Assembly (NCBI RefSeq): GCF_026013475.1
Contig: NZ_JAPDPH010000005.1
Coordinates: 1-64,000 of the forward strand
From: Micromonospora yasonensis
GTDB lineage: Bacteria; Actinomycetota; Actinomycetes; Mycobacteriales; Micromonosporaceae
DNA length: 64,000 bases
Direction: 5' to 3'
Position numbers and translations under genes: made by a program. Under the pieces are notes generated by a model, which worked only from the letters and a program-made list of their open reading frames with translations, did no database searches and was not told the origin of the DNA. This document shows positions 40,936 to 49,421 of the stretch, piece by piece; the first letter of the stretch is position 1, and every line of letters begins with the position of its first letter.

Positions 40936-40995
40936 TAGTGCCAGTAGCGCTAGCGACAGTTGGCCTCGTGCCAGTTGGGCTAATGCCAGTAGCTG
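40936..40995. repeat. Four tandem 15-bp iterons
   Basis: Units 40936-40950, 40951-40965, 40966-40980 and 40981-40995 share the pattern TAGTGCCAGTWGSGC, with CAGT falling exactly 15 bases apart (40942, 40957, 40972, 40987). They lie between two divergent genes. They could be operators of the divergent promoter or an origin-type iteron. Confidence 0.7.
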
Positions 40996-41063
40996 CCGGC
41001 GGACAGACATCCACGATCCGGCTACAGCCCTCGCTCCGCTGACCGCACACGATAGTTCATCAC

Positions 41064-42559
41064 GTGCTTCCGATGACTCTGCAAGAGATCACGGCCGTTG
41101 TTGGCGGAACCGTCCACGACGCTCCCCAGGGCGTCACCGTGACCGCCCCCGTCGTGTTCGACAGCCGGCGCGTTGAGGCCGGCGGCATGTTCGTGGCGTT
41201 GCCGGGTGAGCGCGTCGACGGGCACGACTACGCCGCCCAGGCAATCGGGGTCGGCGCGGCGGCGGTGCTGGCGTCACGGCCGGTCGGAGTGCCGGCGGTG
41301 GTCGTCGAGGACGTACCCACCGCCTACGGTCGACTCGCCCGCGCGGTCGTGGACCGGCTGCCGCAGACCACCGTGATCGGGGTGACCGAATCAGTCGGCA
41401 AGACCTCGACCAAGGACATTCTCGCCCAGGTGCTTCCCGCGTGGGTTGAGACGGTGGCCAACCGCGCGTCGAACAACAACGAGCTTGGATTGCCGTACAC
41501 GGTCACCAGGGCCACCGCCGACACCCGCTATCTCGTGTTGGAGATGGTGCGCGTGGCATTGGCCACGTGGCGTATCTGACCCGCATCGCCCCGCCCACGG
41601 TCAGCGTCGTCACTCGCGTTGGGCACGCGCATCTTGGCGAGTTCGGGTCGGTGGAGAACATCGCTCAGGCCAAGGGTGAGATCGTGGAAGCGCTGCCCGA
41701 CGCGAGCGACGGCGGGTTGGCGGTGCTCAACGGCGACGATGTGTCGGTGGCCGCGATGGCGAGCCGCACCGGTGCCCTGGTGTTGACCTACGGCATCGAC
41801 GGCCCGGCGGACGTGCGCGCCGAAGACGTGACCGTGGACGAGTTGGGCCGCGCCGGGTTCCGGCTCGTGCACGACGGTCAGGCCGCCGAGGTGCGGTTGC
41901 GTCTCTACGGGCTGCACTAGGCGTCTAACGCACTCGCCGCCGCAACGGTCGCCCTCGGTCTGGGGCACCCCATGGAGGCGGTCGCCGAGGCGGTGTCACG
42001 AGCCGAGGCGGTGTCGCCGGGACGCATGCAGGTCAGCACTCGCCCGGATGGGGTGACGGTCATCAACGACGCCTACAACGCCGCGCCGGATGCGATGCGG
42101 GCCGCGTTGCGCGCGTTGAAGGCGATCACCGGGGATGGCCGGCGGGCGGTCGCGGTGCTCGGGGAGATGGCCGAGCTAGGCGAGCACTCCGCACAGGTGC
42201 ACCGGGAGATCGGGCAGCAGGTGGCCGAGGTCGGGGCTGGGTTGCTGGTGGCGATCGGCCAAGCCGACGCTGGGCAGTACGCGGACGGAGCCGCGGGCAC
42301 CGGCACGACGGTGGACCGTGCGGGCAGCGTGGCCGAGGCGTGGGAGTTGCTGCCCGCCGGGTTGCGGCCAGGCGACGTGGTGTTGGTGAAGGCAGCCAAC
42401 AGCGCCGGGCTCCTCAAGCTCGCAGACAAGCTGATCGAGGAACCCGGCCCTGTCACCGCCAGGCATAAGACTCGCTCGGACAGCGCGACCTCAGGCGGCA
42501 CCCTTGTCGGCGTCACTCTTTTGCTTCCCAAGATATGTCAGCCGATCTCAAACGGCTGA
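41064..42559 (+). pseudogene. MurF-like ligase (UDP-MurNAc-tripeptide D-Ala-D-Ala ligase), frameshifted and interrupted
   Basis: Three pieces in two frames together make a MurF-like enzyme. The N-part has FDSRRVEAGGMFVALPGERVDGHDYAAQA and GVTESVGKTSTKDIL, where the usual GxxGSxGKT P-loop is altered. A base is lost near 41550 (MVRVALATW where MGARGIGH would be expected), and the middle part continues in another frame from 41567. A TAG at 41918-41920 stands where HQASNALAAA is expected, probably CAG changed to TAG. The C-part has VINDAYNAAPDAMRAALRAL and GLRPGDVVLVKAANS. The end after LIEEP is not family-like. It is an element-borne duplicate and is not functional as read. Confidence 0.88.
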
Positions 42560-42615
42560 GCGCATCGCAAGGTCCAACCAATCGGCTGGGCCCTGCAGAT
42601 TGTTGCGACTATGCG

Positions 42616-42975
42616 CTAGTATCCGGTGTTCACCCAGGCAGAACAAGGGTCGGGCTGGAAAGAGATGTCTTCGCACACCCGAATGCGATAGATTTTAGAA
42701 CCGCCCGTGTAGTAGGGGCTCGTAGCGCACTGAGTGTAATTCGCGTCGTGGCCAGTTTCACCGGAACTTCCATTGCGACGAGTGAATTGGCCATAAATCT
42801 TGCGACTAGTGTTGACCGTTTTGCATGCTTGTTCGTCGTTACCCGAGTTGAAATCCGATGCATAGCCGATGGAATTCGTTGCGGTGGCCGCATATGCGGG
42901 CGCCGGGGCAATTAGGACGGCACCTGCCAGTAGCACGAACCCGGCCGTTAGCTTCAGACCGATCCCCGTCTTCAT
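42616..42975 (-). CDS. Small secreted protein with four cysteines
   Basis: The 119-residue protein has a signal (KLTAGFVLLAGAVLIAPAPAYAATA) with cleavage expected near AYA-A. The mature part of about 90 residues is rich in Ser, Asn, Gly and Tyr and has four cysteines (DEQACK, YTQCA, RVCED, DPCSAW), enough for two disulfides. The ATG at 42975 follows GGGAGG. It lies in a segment of lower GC than the host. No family is recognised. It is on the opposite strand to murF and near the TlpA gene. Confidence 0.7.
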   Translation of the reverse strand: MKTGIGLKLTAGFVLLAGAVLIAPAPAYAATATNSIGYASDFNSGNDEQACKTVNTSRKIYGQFTRRNGSSGETGHDANYTQCATSPYYTGGSKIYRIRVCEDISFQPDPCSAWVNTGY

Positions 42976-43613
42976 GCACAACCTCCCACTAAAATTGAGG
43001 AACTGAAATGTGTCACTGCGCGGCAGCGGTGTCAATAGCGGTTGGCCAGTGGCTAGGGTCAGGTCCTTGATGTGTAGAGCCGCGACACGACTGTGGCTTC
43101 GCACCCGGGTTTCGCAATCTGGCCAACTACAGGACCAGATTCCTGCCCGAGAACTGCGAATTCCGCAACCACATCGTCGCTTAAGCAAGGGACGCCGCAT
43201 GCCAATTGCCGCCCATCACGATGCGTCGGCCGGCTTAGTCGTCGAACGCTTGCCGCTACGGCTACCGTGCGCGGCCTTAACGTAGGTGCTCTTCGTAGCC
43301 GAGACGCTGATTGCCTTTTCATTGATCTCGGTCTCTCAAAAGCGTCTGGAGCGACAGCTTGGGTAGCCCTTTCTGGGCCGTTCAGCGACGGTTTCTGTCC
43401 CATGCCGCCAAACCCGCTCGGGCTATGGCTTTCGCAGCGGCCAACGGAGCGGGCGGCGTTTCGCTAGTGGTCTGGTCCTTTGGCACGCGGTCATCACGAC
43501 GCCTTACCCGCCAGGCGAAACGCCCAGGCCCGGTCCGGCAACACCCGTGGATCCACAGAACCTGTAGGATAACAATCAATCAGTCTGTACAAGACGACTC
43601 GAATGGTTGGTCA
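42976..43613. other. Gene-free stretch before the TlpA gene
   Basis: About 640 bases with no credible ORF. Several overlapping frames are open on both strands but lack ribosome binding sites and have mixed codon use. A minus-strand reading of 34 residues (43235-43336 area) ending RSTTKPADAS looks like the remnant of a protein end. GC content is lower than in the host. The last 60 bases supply the upstream region of the TlpA gene. Confidence 0.4.
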
Positions 43614-44156
43614 ATGAAGCGGCGATGTTTTCTGGCGCTGACGGCTGTGCTTGCAGGCGTGACGGGTTGCGGCAATGCTCCGCAGGCATCTGATGAACTT
43701 ACTCTACGGCTAATTCAACCGAAGGATCGGGTTCCGGCGCCAGAGTTCACAGGACGATTGTTGTCTAGTCCTCAAGTTTTCAATCCGTTTGCATCGCAAT
43801 CACCCGCGACGGTTATCAACTTTTGGGCATCCTGGTGCGCTCCGTGCCGCCTTGAAGCGCCCCAGTTGCAGCTAACTTATGAAGAGTATGCCAAAGAGGG
43901 CGTAAGCTTCGTCGGCGTCAACTCCAATGACAGTGAGACGAAGGCTCTATCATTTGTAGAAGCATTCCACTTGACTTACCCCAATATCTTCGATCCTCCA
44001 GGCAGGGTTGCTGCGAAGTATCGCGCCATCGTCTCAAATCCACAGCCAGGGACAGTAGTCGTGGACCGCCGTGGGCGGGTGTCCGCCCGTATTGTCGGCG
44101 GAGTGGCGAGGGACGATTTGCGGCATGTTCTTAGTCAGACTCTCTCGGAGAAGTAG
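43614..44156 (+). CDS. TlpA/ResA-type thioredoxin-like lipoprotein
   Basis: The 180-residue protein has a short signal ending AGVTGC (lipid Cys19) and a TlpA-like thioredoxin domain with VINFWASWCAPCRLEAPQLQL, where Cys75 and Cys78 are the redox pair, followed by VSFVGVNSNDSETKALSFVEAFHLTYPNIFDP, GTVVVDRRGRVSARIVG and the conserved cis-Pro in NPQPGT. It reduces or exchanges disulfides outside the membrane, usually in cytochrome c maturation. The ATG at 43614 gives the signal; GC is low (about 50%), suggesting transfer. A CcdA-type partner lies at 49422 in the same element. Confidence 0.87.
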   Translation: MKRRCFLALTAVLAGVTGCGNAPQASDELTLRLIQPKDRVPAPEFTGRLLSSPQVFNPFASQSPATVINFWASWCAPCRLEAPQLQLTYEEYAKEGVSFVGVNSNDSETKALSFVEAFHLTYPNIFDPPGRVAAKYRAIVSNPQPGTVVVDRRGRVSARIVGGVARDDLRHVLSQTLSEK

Positions 44157-44279
44157 GGCCTAACGCGCCCTCAAGTTATGCAGGCAAGCAGCACGATTCG
44201 TAAGGTGACGCCCTTGCCCTACGGAACCTGCTTTCGAGCGGTTGCAGGTGGCTTAGGCGCTAGAAAGTTGGAGTTGAGG

Positions 44280-44774
44280 GTGATCAGAGAGGACTACGCC
44301 ATTGCGTTGGGCTTGCTTGCAGTGAAGCCTATGCACGGGTACGACTTACGTAATGCTTTCCAAGCCCTGTTTCCCGATGATAAACCACCTGCTTACGGAC
44401 AACTTTATAGAATCATAGCTAGATTGGCCAAAATGAAAGCTCTTGCGAGCCAAACCATTGGTCGAGATCAAGGGCCAGATAGGCTCCAATACAAAGCCAC
44501 TGAGGAGGGAAGAAGTATGCTAGATAAGTGGCTGAACATGCCTTTTGTGCCGCAAGATGACATGGCAAGCCTGCCGAAACGAATAGTTCTGGGGCTTCAC
44601 TGCGGTAAGCCAACTTCTTGGGCTCTCGGCCGGATTGACGAAGCTGAGGAAATTGTTCTGCAGAGGTCAAATGAACTGAAGGCTGACCTTGGGAGCAGCT
44701 TTAGGGTGTTCCAGAACCGCGCTCTGGTTCAGTGGCTGGAGTTTTCTCGATTGCATCTCGACGGATCGTCGTAA
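44280..44774 (+). CDS. PadR family transcriptional regulator
   Basis: The 164-residue protein opens IREDYAIALGLLAVKPMHGYDLRNAFQALFPDDKPPAYGQLYRIIARLAKMKAL, the winged-helix signature of PadR regulators (GxYDLxxxF ... GQLYRIIxRLxxxGLV). The C-terminal helices make the dimer. GTG at 44280 is chosen because the HTH then starts at the N-terminus. It follows the TlpA gene by 123 bases, with which it may form an operon, and low GC marks it as foreign. Effector and target are unknown. Confidence 0.82.
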   Translation: MIREDYAIALGLLAVKPMHGYDLRNAFQALFPDDKPPAYGQLYRIIARLAKMKALASQTIGRDQGPDRLQYKATEEGRSMLDKWLNMPFVPQDDMASLPKRIVLGLHCGKPTSWALGRIDEAEEIVLQRSNELKADLGSSFRVFQNRALVQWLEFSRLHLDGSS

Positions 44775-44826
44775 TTCCCATACACGGCCATAACGCAGTC
44801 CCCCCCAAGCCTGTAAGGCTTCTAGC

Positions 44827-44858
44827 CTCGGCCCTTCGTTAACTCGGCCCTTCGTTAA
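44827..44858. repeat. Perfect 16-bp tandem duplication
   Basis: CTCGGCCCTTCGTTAA occurs twice without a gap (44827-44842 and 44843-44858), just upstream of the IS1380 remnant. It may mark an old transposition scar. The rest of the intergenic region 44775-44962 has no gene. Confidence 0.7.
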
Positions 44859-44962
44859 GGGCTGTCCACGGGCTGGGCTGGAAACGCAGAAGTGCCTTCT
44901 GTTCAGGGAAAATAGGGCTTGTCGAGAGTCCTGATCATCCCGTCACGGAAGGCACTTGCTGG

Positions 44963-45935
44963 GTGAAGGCTACCGCAACACGTCCGAAGATCGTGGTGAC
45001 CGGCGACCGGCGAGGCGTGGTCGGTCACGCTGGTGCCCGCCTGCTCGCCGATGTGGCGGATGCGACCGGGTTGACCAGCGCGTTCGGCCTGGCTTGTGCT
45101 GGTTTGCGGCAGCGGCAGCGGCAGCGGCAGGGCGGTCACGATCCGGGTCGCGTTGCGGTCGATCTGGCGGTGATGCTCGCCGACGGCGGTGAAGCGATCG
45201 CCGATCTGGCGGCGCTACGGGATCAGGCCGGCCTGTTCGCGCCGGTCGCCTCCGATCCGACGGCGTAGCGGCTGCTGTCACAACTGGACGAGACGCTGCT
45301 GGCCGAACTGCGGGCCGCGCGGGCTCAGGCGTGGCAGGTGGCCTGGGCCCAGCACGCCGAGACCCGCGACCGAGCCTTCCCGCAGGTCAGCGTGGCCGGG
45401 CAGACGGTCGCAGGCCTGGTCGTGGACATGGACGCCTCGATCGTGCTCTGCCATTCCGAGAAGGAGTCAGCGACGCGGACCTGGAAGAAGACATTCATGT
45501 ATCACCCGTTGTTCTGCTTCCTGGACAACACCGGCGAAGCATTATCCGGCCTGCTGCGTGAGGGCAGGGCCGGGTCCAACACCACCGCCGATCACATCAC
45601 CGTCCTTGATCAGGCCCTGGCGCAGATCCCGGATGAGCACCGGCACGGCACCCCGATCCTGATCCGCAGTGATTCAGCCGGTTCCAGTCACGGCTTCCTC
45701 GCCCACATACGCGGCCTGCGCGAGCAGCACCTGGACATCCGGTTCTCCGTCGGCGCCGCGATCACCGAACCCGTCCGACAGGCCATCACGGCCGCCACCG
45801 GCTGGGTTCCCGCCCTCGACACCGATTGGGATCTGCGCGAGCATGCCGAGATCTGCGAGATCACCGGCCTACTCGACGCTGCCGGCTGGCCCGACGGGAC
45901 CCAGTTCATCGTCCGCCGCGAACGTCCGCACACCG
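44963..45935 (+). pseudogene. IS1380-type transposase, amber-interrupted and 3'-truncated
   Basis: The GTG frame from 44963 encodes an IS1380-like DDE transposase: GDRRGVVGHAGARLLADVADATGLTSAFG, VAVDLAVMLADGGEAIADLAALRDQ, then a TAG at 45266-45268 (PTA-stop-RLLSQL, probably once a Trp codon TGG) and, in the same frame, VVDMDASIVLCHSEKESA, NTTADHITVLDQALAQIPDEH, ILIRSDSAGSSHGF (catalytic Asp). Family similarity ends near RRERPH (about 45931); the rest of a full transposase is missing and the sequence runs in frame into a STAS gene. It is not functional as read. Confidence 0.87.
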
Positions 45936-46120
45936 CCGCCGGACACGCGCCCGGGAGGTCAGCGGCGCGATCCCGGGAGGCGGCGAGGCCACCTGCCCGG
46001 ATGACGAGGGACGGGACACACCCGCCATCGCAGACGACATCAACCAGTGCCGCCGCCCCCTCGCCCCGCTGGCCGGGGAGCGTGGGGGCGCAGAGCCGTT
46101 GGACGGGGTACGCTGCGTCG

Positions 46121-46444
46121 ATGCGCGCGCCGCTCTGGCAGCACACCGTCGACCGGCTGGGGGACACCAGCACGATCATGCTGTCCGGAGAGCTCGATCT
46201 ATCCGCCGACCGGGAGGTGCGGGAGGCGATCATCGGCGAGCTTCAGCGACCCGGCCTCACCCGCCTCCTCATCGACATGCAAGCGGTCACCTTCATCGAC
46301 TCCACCGTGACCGCCACGCTCGTCTACACCTCCAACGCCGCCCACAAGTCAGACCGCCAATTCACCATCTCGCCTAGCCAACGCGTGCGCCGAATCGTGG
46401 AACTCACCGGGCTGTCGTATCTGCTCGACCCAGCGGACCGATAG
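46121..46444 (+). CDS. STAS-domain anti-sigma factor antagonist-like protein
   Basis: The 107-residue protein is a single STAS domain: MLSGELDLSADREVREAIIGELQ, LLIDMQAVTFIDSTVTATLVYTSNAA, and SPSQRVRRIVELTGLSYLL. The Ser in FIDSTVT is at the phosphorylation site of SpoIIAA-like antagonists, here DST rather than DSS. The ATG at 46121 is assumed; the frame is open back to the transposase remnant at 45269, so a longer fusion could be translated. There is no strong ribosome binding site. No anti-sigma kinase gene is nearby. Confidence 0.72.
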   Translation: MRAPLWQHTVDRLGDTSTIMLSGELDLSADREVREAIIGELQRPGLTRLLIDMQAVTFIDSTVTATLVYTSNAAHKSDRQFTISPSQRVRRIVELTGLSYLLDPADR

Positions 46445-46596
46445 TTCCTCGGGCTACGCCGGCCACCCCGCCCCTGCCCGTTCACGGCCGACACATTGCA
46501 GTGAGTAATGACATCGCTGGCATAGATGGCCATATCTCATGGGTTCCGAAGATGCCGGCCGGCGGCCAGACGCCTAGCCGGCAAACCCCAAGGGAA

Positions 46597-46872
46597 TCAA
46601 TTTGCGTGACCCGAAGCGCGGGATTGACTCCGGCTCGGCCATCCCAGGAAACGATCGAACAGTTCCGCGTCGCTGCACGCGTCGTCCGGCCGCAGCTTGC
46701 CCAGGTCGTCCGCCGCCTCGCCGAGCAGACCGGCCAGATAGACGAACAGGCACACTCGATCCCGCTCGTACTCGGCCAGTAGCGCCAACTTGGCGTCTCC
46801 GCACGGCCACGGGTGGCCGCAACCCCTGCACAGCCAGATCGGCCGGATCGGCGTGTGCGGACGGCGAGTCAC
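46597..46872 (-). CDS. Small zinc-ribbon-like protein, last of a four-gene overlap operon
   Basis: The 91-residue product (MTRRPHTPIRPIWLCRGCGHPWPCGDAKLALLAEYERDRVCLFVYLAGLLGEAADDLG...) has Cys pairs CRGCGHPWPCG at the start and a helical rest ending AELFDRFLGWPSR. The GTG at 46872 overlaps the stop of the XRE gene (GTGA). A start at 46881 is also possible. Short proteins of this form accompany XRE genes in actinomycetes; the function is unknown. Confidence 0.68.
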   Translation of the reverse strand: MTRRPHTPIRPIWLCRGCGHPWPCGDAKLALLAEYERDRVCLFVYLAGLLGEAADDLGKLRPDDACSDAELFDRFLGWPSRSQSRASGHAN

Positions 46873-47270
46873 GATGACCACCCCGACTCCGCCAACAGCC
46901 GGTGCAGCTCACGGCACACGCACCCCGGGGCCGGCTGGGCGAGGAGCTGCCGAATCTGCGCCTCTGTCTCCTGCTCTCGAAGCCGGCGCGCCAGGGCGTC
47001 CGTGCGGCCCCACGCCGCCAGTAGCGCGCCCTCCAGCCCCAACACCACGTCACAGGCTTTCCAGAACTCACGAGGCGCGCACTGGCGTCCCACCTCCACA
47101 TTGGCGATGGTGCTGCGTGACCAACGCGCCAGCACCGCCAACCGATCCTGCGTTACCCGCGCCTCCGCAAGGACACGCCCCAACGTCCGGCGAGACTCCG
47201 CCACCGCATCGGGCGTCACCACATTCAACCGGCTGGGAGCCGCGAGCGCGGCCAAGACGGAAGCTGTCAC
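46869..47270 (-). CDS. XRE family helix-turn-helix regulator
   Basis: The 133-residue protein has a Cro/C1-type HTH from about residue 25: AESRRTLGRVLAEARVTQDRLAVLARWSRSTIANVEVGRQ. The second half is helical, with a Cys pair GCVCREL near the end. The GTG at 47270 overlaps the previous stop, and the stop overlaps the following GTG, so it is coupled on both sides. It probably regulates the small operon or an unlinked target such as the murF region. It lies inside the mobile element. Confidence 0.8.
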   Translation of the reverse strand: MTASVLAALAAPSRLNVVTPDAVAESRRTLGRVLAEARVTQDRLAVLARWSRSTIANVEVGRQCAPREFWKACDVVLGLEGALLAAWGRTDALARRLREQETEAQIRQLLAQPAPGCVCRELHRLLAESGWSS

Positions 47271-47530
47271 CGCCGGCCACCGCCCCCATCAGACCGACCA
47301 GCCCGCGGCCCACCCGGCGCGCCCTCCGCAGCGGTGTGCGTCGGCATCAACCCGGCTATCCGTCCGTTCTTGATTCTCCAAGCCCTCAGGGTCTCGCCAG
47401 CGCGCACCAGCCGGGGACAACTACCGTCGGCCTGGCAGCGGGAGCACACGTTTCGGTGATGGAAGTCCACGACGAAGCCTGCCATCATCACGGCGAACGG
47501 TGGTGCAGGCTGCGGCGTTTCCACGCTCAC
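47267..47530 (-). CDS. Small CxxC protein coupled to the XRE gene
   Basis: The 87-residue product begins MSVETPQPAPPFAVMMAGFVVDFHHRNVCSRCQADGSCPRLVRAGETLRAWR. The HxxNVCSRC..GSC segment may bind a metal. The GTG at 47530 overlaps the stop of the preceding gene by four bases and its stop overlaps the XRE start. The C-terminal 30 residues are Gly/Arg-rich and may be disordered. Function is unknown. Confidence 0.62.
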   Translation of the reverse strand: MSVETPQPAPPFAVMMAGFVVDFHHRNVCSRCQADGSCPRLVRAGETLRAWRIKNGRIAGLMPTHTAAEGAPGGPRAGRSDGGGGRR

Positions 47531-47748
47531 AGCCGATCCCCACGTGGCCGTCGGGCCGCGTGATCGGCGCGCCACGTGCCACCCCGCGTCAGCAGGGGCC
47601 GATCCTGGGCCAGTGGCATCGTCGGGGCGTTCCACGAGGGCGTTGGACGGAGATGGCCGCCGTAGGCACCGCCACGGTGGGCATACGCCGAGCGATCTAC
47701 CACGTCCACCGGCTCCCGCTCGCGCTGGAACCACTTCCATCGGGGCAT
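47527..47748 (-). CDS. Small protein, first of the four-gene overlap operon
   Basis: The 73-residue product (MPRWKWFQREREPVDVVDRSAYAHRGGAYGGHLRPTPSWNAPTMPLAQDRPLLTRGG...) has a very strong ribosome binding site, GGAGGTGA, five bases before the ATG at 47748. It is rich in Arg, Gly and Pro. The pattern SAYxHRGGxYGxHxPTPSWNAPT is seen in short actinomycete proteins near XRE genes. Its stop overlaps the next GTG (GTGA). Function is unknown. Confidence 0.65.
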   Translation of the reverse strand: MPRWKWFQREREPVDVVDRSAYAHRGGAYGGHLRPTPSWNAPTMPLAQDRPLLTRGGTWRADHAARRPRGDRL

Positions 47749-47931
47749 CCAAGTCACCTCCGGCCTCCGTCTACCAGGCTCGCTGCCAGCTACGATCCGG
47801 CGGCATCGATGCGCCGTGCAACACTCCAGACGAGACGATCGCGCAGAGACGCGCCTAGCGGGCGATGATGCAAGAGCCGTCTCACGGCAAGTCGAATGAC
47901 GCGTCAGGATGAGACAGGGAGGATGGTGCCG

Positions 47932-48798
47932 ATGAGCGAAGCGGGATCGACGGTGCCGAGGCGGGAGCTTGGCCGGCTGCTTAGGCAGGCCCGGGAGCAA
48001 GCCGGCATCGGCCTGGAAGCTGCGGCCTCTGATCTTGAATGGTCGCGGGCCAAGATGTACCGCATCGAGTCGGGGCAGACTCCCGTACGCGCGCTCGACG
48101 TTGACCAGATGTGCCGCCTGTACGGGGCCTCACCGGAGATGACCGAAGTTCTGATCAGTCTGGCCAAGGAGTCCAAGAGCAAGGGCTGGTATCACGCCTA
48201 CGGGGAGATCATCCCTCGATGGTTTGAGCTGTACGTAGGGCTTGAGTCTGCGGCCAGCCGGATACGGACCTACGAACATGCTCTGGTGCCCGGCCTGTTG
48301 CAGACACCCAACTACGCCGCTGAGGTAGTACGGACTCGACCAGGTGTCACCGACGAAGAGGTTGCCAAGCTCGTTGGACTCCGCACGGAGCGTCAACGTC
48401 TCCTAGTCCGAAAGAGGCCAGCAGCTCCCTCGTTGGAAGTGATCATTGAGGAGGCGCTACTACACGCGAACGTGCCGGGCATGGCCGGGCAGATAGATCG
48501 ACTCATGGAAGCCGGCGAGGCACCCAACGTGTCCGTCAGGCTCCTACCACTGAACAAGAGACTGAGCCAGGTAGCCATTGCCGGTAGCTTCGTCATTCTA
48601 GATTTCCCGACGAATGGTGCTCGGTCTGCCGAGCCGACAACCGTCTATAACGAGGGGCTCTCGGGAGCGCTCTACATCGATCGCCTTGAAGAGGTCAGAG
48701 CGTATGCCGAGGTTTGGAACACCCTCACGTCTCAGGCATTGAGCGTGGAGGAGTCCCACAAAATAATGCAAGGAATCAAGGAGAGGTATCATGACTAA
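47932..48798 (+). CDS. Scr1-like XRE regulator with DUF5753
   Basis: The 288-residue protein has an N-terminal XRE HTH (ELGRLLRQAREQAGIGLEAAASDLEWSRAKMYRIESGQTPV) and the DUF5753 domain (YVGLESAASRIRTYEHALVPGLLQTPNYAAEVVRTR, RTERQRLLVRKRPAAPSLEVIIEEALLHANV, VYNEGLSGALYIDRLEEVRAYAEVWNTL). This is the Scr1/antitoxin-like regulator family that pairs with DUF397 proteins, including those around WhiJ in development. The ATG at 47932 follows GGGAGG. It overlaps the DUF397 start by eight bases. Confidence 0.9.
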   Translation: MSEAGSTVPRRELGRLLRQAREQAGIGLEAAASDLEWSRAKMYRIESGQTPVRALDVDQMCRLYGASPEMTEVLISLAKESKSKGWYHAYGEIIPRWFELYVGLESAASRIRTYEHALVPGLLQTPNYAAEVVRTRPGVTDEEVAKLVGLRTERQRLLVRKRPAAPSLEVIIEEALLHANVPGMAGQIDRLMEAGEAPNVSVRLLPLNKRLSQVAIAGSFVILDFPTNGARSAEPTTVYNEGLSGALYIDRLEEVRAYAEVWNTLTSQALSVEESHKIMQGIKERYHD

Positions 48799-48982
48799 TC
48801 TGACCGGCGCAGTCTGGCGGAAGAGCAGCCGCAGCAGCTCTCAGGGCAACTGCGTGGAGGTAGCCGCGAACCTCCCAGGCCTCGTTGCCGTCCGGGACAG
48901 CAAAGACCAGCACGGGCCGGCGCTGGTCTTCACCCCCGCTGGCTGGGAAGCCTTCCTTCGCTTCACCAAGACGGCAAAGTAG
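48791..48982 (+). CDS. DUF397 domain-containing protein
   Basis: The 63-residue protein carries the DUF397 signature WRKSSRSSSQGNCVEVAANLPGLVAVRDSKDQHGPALVFTPAGWEAFL. DUF397 proteins are small partners of XRE/DUF5753 regulators and may act as toxin-like or signal proteins. The overlap with the preceding stop (ATGACTAA) shows coupling. Copies such as this are common in actinomycetes, including on mobile elements. Confidence 0.9.
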   Translation: MTNLTGAVWRKSSRSSSQGNCVEVAANLPGLVAVRDSKDQHGPALVFTPAGWEAFLRFTKTAK

Positions 48983-49114
48983 CCCTCTCGGTGCCGCGCC
49001 AACCGCCGAGTGCCCACCTCAAGCAGGGAACGTATGGCCAGGGCGCAGGTGCGGTGAGCCCCCGTGAGGCCAGACGCCCACGCATTGGCCGGCACGGCGA
49101 TCACTGACGGGCAG

Positions 49115-49155
49115 CCATAGGGGTGGTCTACCTGCACAGAGGGCCACCCCTATGG
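49115..49155 (+). repeat. Covarying hairpin element, copy A, in the gene-free stretch 48983-49421
   Basis: CCATAGGGGTGG (49115-49126) pairs perfectly with CCACCCCTATGG (49144-49155). The loop contains ACCTGCACAGA. A second copy at 50950-50989 has the same loop word and flanking bases. In the rest of 48983-49421 I see nothing recognisable. It may be a terminator for the DUF397 gene or a structured element. Confidence 0.75.
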
Positions 49156-49421
49156 ACTAGCAGTTACCCTCAATCACGACCAGGATTCAACTAGTGGACC
49201 GCTCCCACCATGAGATCGTTTTTCGATTCCAGCCTACCGGGCCCGGCCGATCTCAACCTGGGCGCGCTACCCCACAGACAACCCGGAGTGGCCCGGGGTG
49301 GTGGGCATCTTCGGCCACGCAAGGTGAGATTGGCGGAATACCCTAGACGCGGGGTCTACCCAACCGGCAGCTACCATGCCTTGCAGGCCCAGGCCGATGA
49401 GCGGGCACAAACAGCGCGACC

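Noticed and set aside
41064-42559. Programmed frameshifting or read-through to make active MurF
   Set aside because: Two separate lesions in different places with no slippery heptamer or pseudoknot visible, and an altered P-loop; decay or sequencing error is simpler.
43059-43403. Minus-strand ORF of 114 codons in the low-GC region
   Set aside because: Several overlapping frames are equally open here, none has a ribosome binding site, and no homology pattern is visible.
44935-44970. CRISPR-like or inverted repeat at the IS end (AAGTGCCTT and AAGGCACTT)
   Set aside because: Only one short pair with a gap of about 50 bases; it may be part of an IS end but is not a repeat array. No CRISPR array was seen in the window.
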